DNA of 35,691 nt from Oscillospiraceae bacterium (lineage in GTDB: Bacteria; Bacillota; Clostridia; Oscillospirales; Oscillospiraceae), in assembly GCA_029257695.1 (NCBI GenBank), contig JARIAU010000038.1, positions 1-35,691 on the forward strand, read 5' to 3'. Positions 33,194 through 35,691 of the stretch are shown in pieces (the stretch's first letter is position 1; the number at the start of each line of letters is the position of its first letter). The notes under the pieces are model-generated. The model ran no database searches. It was not told the DNA's origin and saw only the letters and a list, made by a program, of their open reading frames with translations. The position numbers and the translations under genes are program-made.

Positions 33194-35122
33194 ATGTACA
33201 GACCCTCAAAAGCGTTTTTGGAGCGAGTGGGTCGGGAACCCTTTGAAGTCTGGGCGGTGGGAAGGAGCGGCTCGGTGGCGGTGGATCACTGCACGGTCAC
33301 GCTGGGATGGAGCGGTGCGCAGTTTGGACTGGGTGCGGCCTGTGCCGGAGAGTGGAAGGCCACGGTGCAGCAGAGCAGCCTGCCTCTGGCCCAGGGAGAA
33401 GCGGTGCGGCTGGAATTGGGGCTGCGAGGGTTGACAGAGCGAGTGCCGATGGGCGTGTTTACGCTCCAATCCGTGCGCCGGGATATTGATGAGGATCGCT
33501 ACACGCTGACCGGGCGGGATGCCTTCGGTGCAGCGATGGAGGAACCCTACGGCGGCAGTGATTCGCTCCCAGCCCCTGCGGTGCTGCAGGAAATCTGCCG
33601 GCGAGGCGGCTTTGCGGTGCCGCAAGAGATCTTGCCGGAGGATGTCATGCTGACGGTGGAGGAAAAAACCATGCGTACCCTGTTGGGAGAACTGGCCCTG
33701 CTGTGCGGCGGAAATGCCGGCATCGACCGCACCGGAGCCTTGCGGCTGGGCGGCTGGACCGGCGAAGTGTGTGCGCTGGGGCCGGAGGACTACTATCAGT
33801 CCAAATTGCAGCTGGAAACGAAGGACTATGTGTTGGGACTTCTGGAGGTCAAGGACGGGGAAACCACCTACGAGGCCCAGCTGCCCGGGTTGCAGCAGGG
33901 ACTGTCCTTGCAGGGACCGATGACCCAAGGGGCATTTGATCGGATGTGGAATCGATGGAAAAACACCGCCTTCCGGCCGGGACAGGTGGAGCTGCCGGAC
34001 GGAATGTGGCTGGACCCGGGAGATCTAATTCAAATCACCGACTGCCGGGGACAGAAGTATACCGTGCCGGTGCTGCAAGTAACGCACACCTTTGACGGCG
34101 GGTTCCGCACCGTGGTGCGAGCCCAAACGGCCGAATTCAGCGTCGGAACGGTGCAGACCGTGTCGCAGGCGGTCAGCGGACTGAAGGTGGACATCGGGCG
34201 GTTCCACAAGGTGTATACAGAAAAACTGGAGGCCGCCGAGGCTACCTTGAAACAGCTGCAGACGGATGTGCTGCAAGCCCGCACCATTTTGGTGCGTCGG
34301 GAGGATGGCGAGGTGATCCTGCGGGCGGATGCGGACACCGGCGAGCTGATTGCCACCTCCGGCACGGTGGGCGGACTCACGCTGTCGGAGCATACGCTGT
34401 CCGCCGAATACCGCCACGACTATCCCAAGTTTACGCAGGCGGATCTTGATCGGGCGCAGCAGGGAATCCTGGGTTCGATCACGCTCACGGAAGAGGAGCA
34501 GCGCAAATATGATGTGAACATGGACGGAAAAGTGACTGCGGTGGATTTGCTGGCCATGCGGAAGATGTTCAAGGGAACGGAGGCGTCTTACAGCCTCTAT
34601 CAGCTGACCATCGACCCTGCCCGCCCCAACGCCTGCCTTCGGGTGCAGGTGGTGGACGGCTACCATGCCGGATGGGGAGTGGAACTGGGCATCGGCATGG
34701 GAAAGATGCGAAATTTGTCGGTGTCCGGTCAGATGTCGGTTCAGGGGAGAACATTGGCCGACTTTGTGGTGGAGCAGGGATTTGATTCGGTATGGGAGTG
34801 GCGGAAGTGGAACAGCGGTCTGGCGGAGTGCTGGGGGACCTACACCTTTGCTCCGGTGCAGATGGAGGCCTGGGGCAGTATGTATTCCAGTGTGGAGCAG
34901 GGCCTACAGCCGCTGCGCTATCCACTGGAATTTGTCAAGAAACCGGTCTGCACCCTGTCACTGGAGGATGCAAGCGTGGACTGTTTTCTGTTTGTTGCCG
35001 CCAACGAAGACTATGACCGAACGACCTATACTCCGATGTTTCAGCTGATGCGCCCCACCCAGGCACCCGGCGGCACCATTCAACCCACAGTGTCCTTTCA
35101 TGTTGTGGGGAGGTGGGAGTGA
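33194..35122 (+). CDS. Tail-tip/receptor-binding protein with dockerin-like EF-hand (642 aa)
   Basis: The N-terminal part (1-315) resembles siphovirus tail-tip hub proteins (Tal-like: RRDIDEDRYTLTGRDAFGA, then LDPGDLIQITDCRGQKYTVP). A coiled coil follows (about 320-365, KLEAAEATLKQLQTDVLQAR) and then a short beta domain. Residues 411-461 are dockerin-like, with an EF-hand loop DVNMDGKVTAVD (440-451) whose Asp440, Asn442, Asp444 and Asp451 can bind calcium, and a preceding helix TQADLDRAQQGIL. The C-terminal 110 residues (WEWRKWNSGLAECWGTY onwards) are a domain common at the ends of gut Firmicute phage tail proteins, probably host-surface binding. A GAGGTG site precedes ATG 33194. Confidence 0.82.
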   Translation: MYRPSKAFLERVGREPFEVWAVGRSGSVAVDHCTVTLGWSGAQFGLGAACAGEWKATVQQSSLPLAQGEAVRLELGLRGLTERVPMGVFTLQSVRRDIDEDRYTLTGRDAFGAAMEEPYGGSDSLPAPAVLQEICRRGGFAVPQEILPEDVMLTVEEKTMRTLLGELALLCGGNAGIDRTGALRLGGWTGEVCALGPEDYYQSKLQLETKDYVLGLLEVKDGETTYEAQLPGLQQGLSLQGPMTQGAFDRMWNRWKNTAFRPGQVELPDGMWLDPGDLIQITDCRGQKYTVPVLQVTHTFDGGFRTVVRAQTAEFSVGTVQTVSQAVSGLKVDIGRFHKVYTEKLEAAEATLKQLQTDVLQARTILVRREDGEVILRADADTGELIATSGTVGGLTLSEHTLSAEYRHDYPKFTQADLDRAQQGILGSITLTEEEQRKYDVNMDGKVTAVDLLAMRKMFKGTEASYSLYQLTIDPARPNACLRVQVVDGYHAGWGVELGIGMGKMRNLSVSGQMSVQGRTLADFVVEQGFDSVWEWRKWNSGLAECWGTYTFAPVQMEAWGSMYSSVEQGLQPLRYPLEFVKKPVCTLSLEDASVDCFLFVAANEDYDRTTYTPMFQLMRPTQAPGGTIQPTVSFHVVGRWE

Positions 35123-35376
35123 CGGAACCAATTCTTGTGGCAATCATCAGCGGCGGTCTTGCGCTGCTGGGTACGGTCATTACGGTGATTGCCGGAAACC
35201 GCCGGACGGAGAATAACCTGCGCACCCATCAGGCGGTGACGGAGGAGCGGCTGAACTCTCTGACGGAGGAAGTGCGCAAGCACAACAATTTCGCCATCCG
35301 GATGCCGGTGGTGGAGGAGCAGATCAAGGTCATCAACCATCGGTTGAAGAATTTGGAACAAAACGAAAAGGAGTGA
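35119..35376 (+). CDS. XhlA-like small membrane protein of the lysis cassette (85 aa)
   Basis: GTG 35119 overlaps the preceding stop (GTGA), with GGGGAGG 5 nt upstream. An in-frame GTG two codons earlier falls inside that site. One transmembrane helix near the N-terminus (ILVAIISGGLALLGTVITVI) precedes a charged coiled coil (AVTEERLNSLTEEVRKHNNF to RLKNLEQNEKE). This plan fits XhlA-type holin partners found just upstream of holin genes. Confidence 0.7.
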   Translation: MTEPILVAIISGGLALLGTVITVIAGNRRTENNLRTHQAVTEERLNSLTEEVRKHNNFAIRMPVVEEQIKVINHRLKNLEQNEKE

Positions 35377-35383
35377 AGGAACG

Positions 35384-35656
35384 ATGAATTTTGAACTTGG
35401 AACCGTGGTGGCCATCACTGTGATTGCCTATCTGATTGGCATGGCGGCCAAGGCCATCCCCAATGTGCCCAATCAGGTGATTCCGGTGCTTTGCGGCACG
35501 GTCGGCGGTGTGCTGGGCGTGGTCGGAATGTACATCATGCCGGACTTCCCGGTACACGATGTGCTAAGCGCCGTGGCGGTGGGCATTGTCAGCGGTCTGG
35601 CCGCTACCGGAGTCAATCAGGTTGGGAAGCAGCTGAAACAGAAGAAAGAGGGTTGA
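35384..35656 (+). CDS. Phage holin (90 aa)
   Basis: Small membrane protein starting MNFELGTVVAITVIAYLIGM after an AAAAGGAG site. There are three hydrophobic segments (about 7-25, 32-50 and 62-78). The charged C-terminus QVGKQLKQKKEG is typical of holins, which open the membrane for the endolysin. The position between an XhlA-like gene and an amidase supports it. Confidence 0.83.
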   Translation: MNFELGTVVAITVIAYLIGMAAKAIPNVPNQVIPVLCGTVGGVLGVVGMYIMPDFPVHDVLSAVAVGIVSGLAATGVNQVGKQLKQKKEG

Positions 35657-35659
35657 GCA

Positions 35660-35691
35660 ATGAGCATCACAATTCACGCAGGGCACAACCG
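35660..35691 (+). CDS. N-acetylmuramoyl-L-alanine amidase (endolysin), 5' end only
   Basis: Ten codons from ATG 35660 read MSITIHAGHN before the window ends. I-x-I-x-AGHN is the first strand and zinc-histidine motif of the Amidase_3 family. The GAGGG stretch upstream can serve as ribosome binding site, and the gene follows the holin by 3 nt. It would cut the stem peptide from peptidoglycan to release particles. Confidence 0.75.
   Translation, partial: MSITIHAGHN

Overview
The window looks like a chromosome segment from a fairly GC-rich gut-type clostridium, most likely order Oscillospirales. The reasons are the linked gdpP-rplI-dnaB and tilS-hpt-ftsH genes, a SigI/RsgI pair, an archaeal/eukaryote-type ProRS, a CIRCE-controlled htpG, AGGAGG-type ribosome binding sites and clean sigma-A promoters. 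The genus cannot be named from sequence alone.

Left part (1-10470). After the 5' piece of an XRE regulator and a small lipoprotein gene comes a minus-strand housekeeping operon running gdpP > rplI > dnaB > tilS > hpt > ftsH. It covers c-di-AMP turnover, ribosomal protein L9, replicative helicase, tRNA-Ile lysidine synthetase, purine salvage and membrane proteolysis. It starts at a promoter near 8853-8881 and ends at a terminator at 1029-1063. proS is divergent from it.

Middle part (10800-24150). This holds a CPBP membrane protease, htpG under HrcA/CIRCE control, asnS with a TTG start, sigI-rsgI, and an operon of a VTC-type polyphosphate polymerase domain protein, two paralogous DUF4956 membrane proteins and a metallo-beta-lactamase/lamin-tail lipoprotein. 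An XRE regulator stands divergent from an NSS-family sodium symporter. A Cof-type HAD phosphatase gene lies directly downstream of an S24-like repressor gene.

Right part (24150-35691, open at the right edge). This is a compact siphovirus-like particle locus: TerS, TerL, portal, scaffold, P22-type coat protein, head-tail connectors, tail tube, two tail chaperones, a short repeat-containing tape measure, a DUF6711-like protein, a tail-tip protein with a dockerin-like EF-hand, an XhlA-like protein, a holin and the start of an amidase. It is transcribed away from the S24-like repressor across a 120-bp switch region with two promoters, repeated operator-like motifs and a LexA-type GAAC-N4-GTTC box. 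No integrase, replication or early genes lie between repressor and terminase. TerS appears to lack its DNA-binding N-terminus, the repressor lacks both residues of the S24 Ser/Lys dyad, and the repressor gene shares a transcription unit with a host-type phosphatase. Together these suggest a domesticated, possibly gene-transfer-agent-like particle rather than an ordinary prophage. That is inference, and the sequence to the right of the window is needed to test it.
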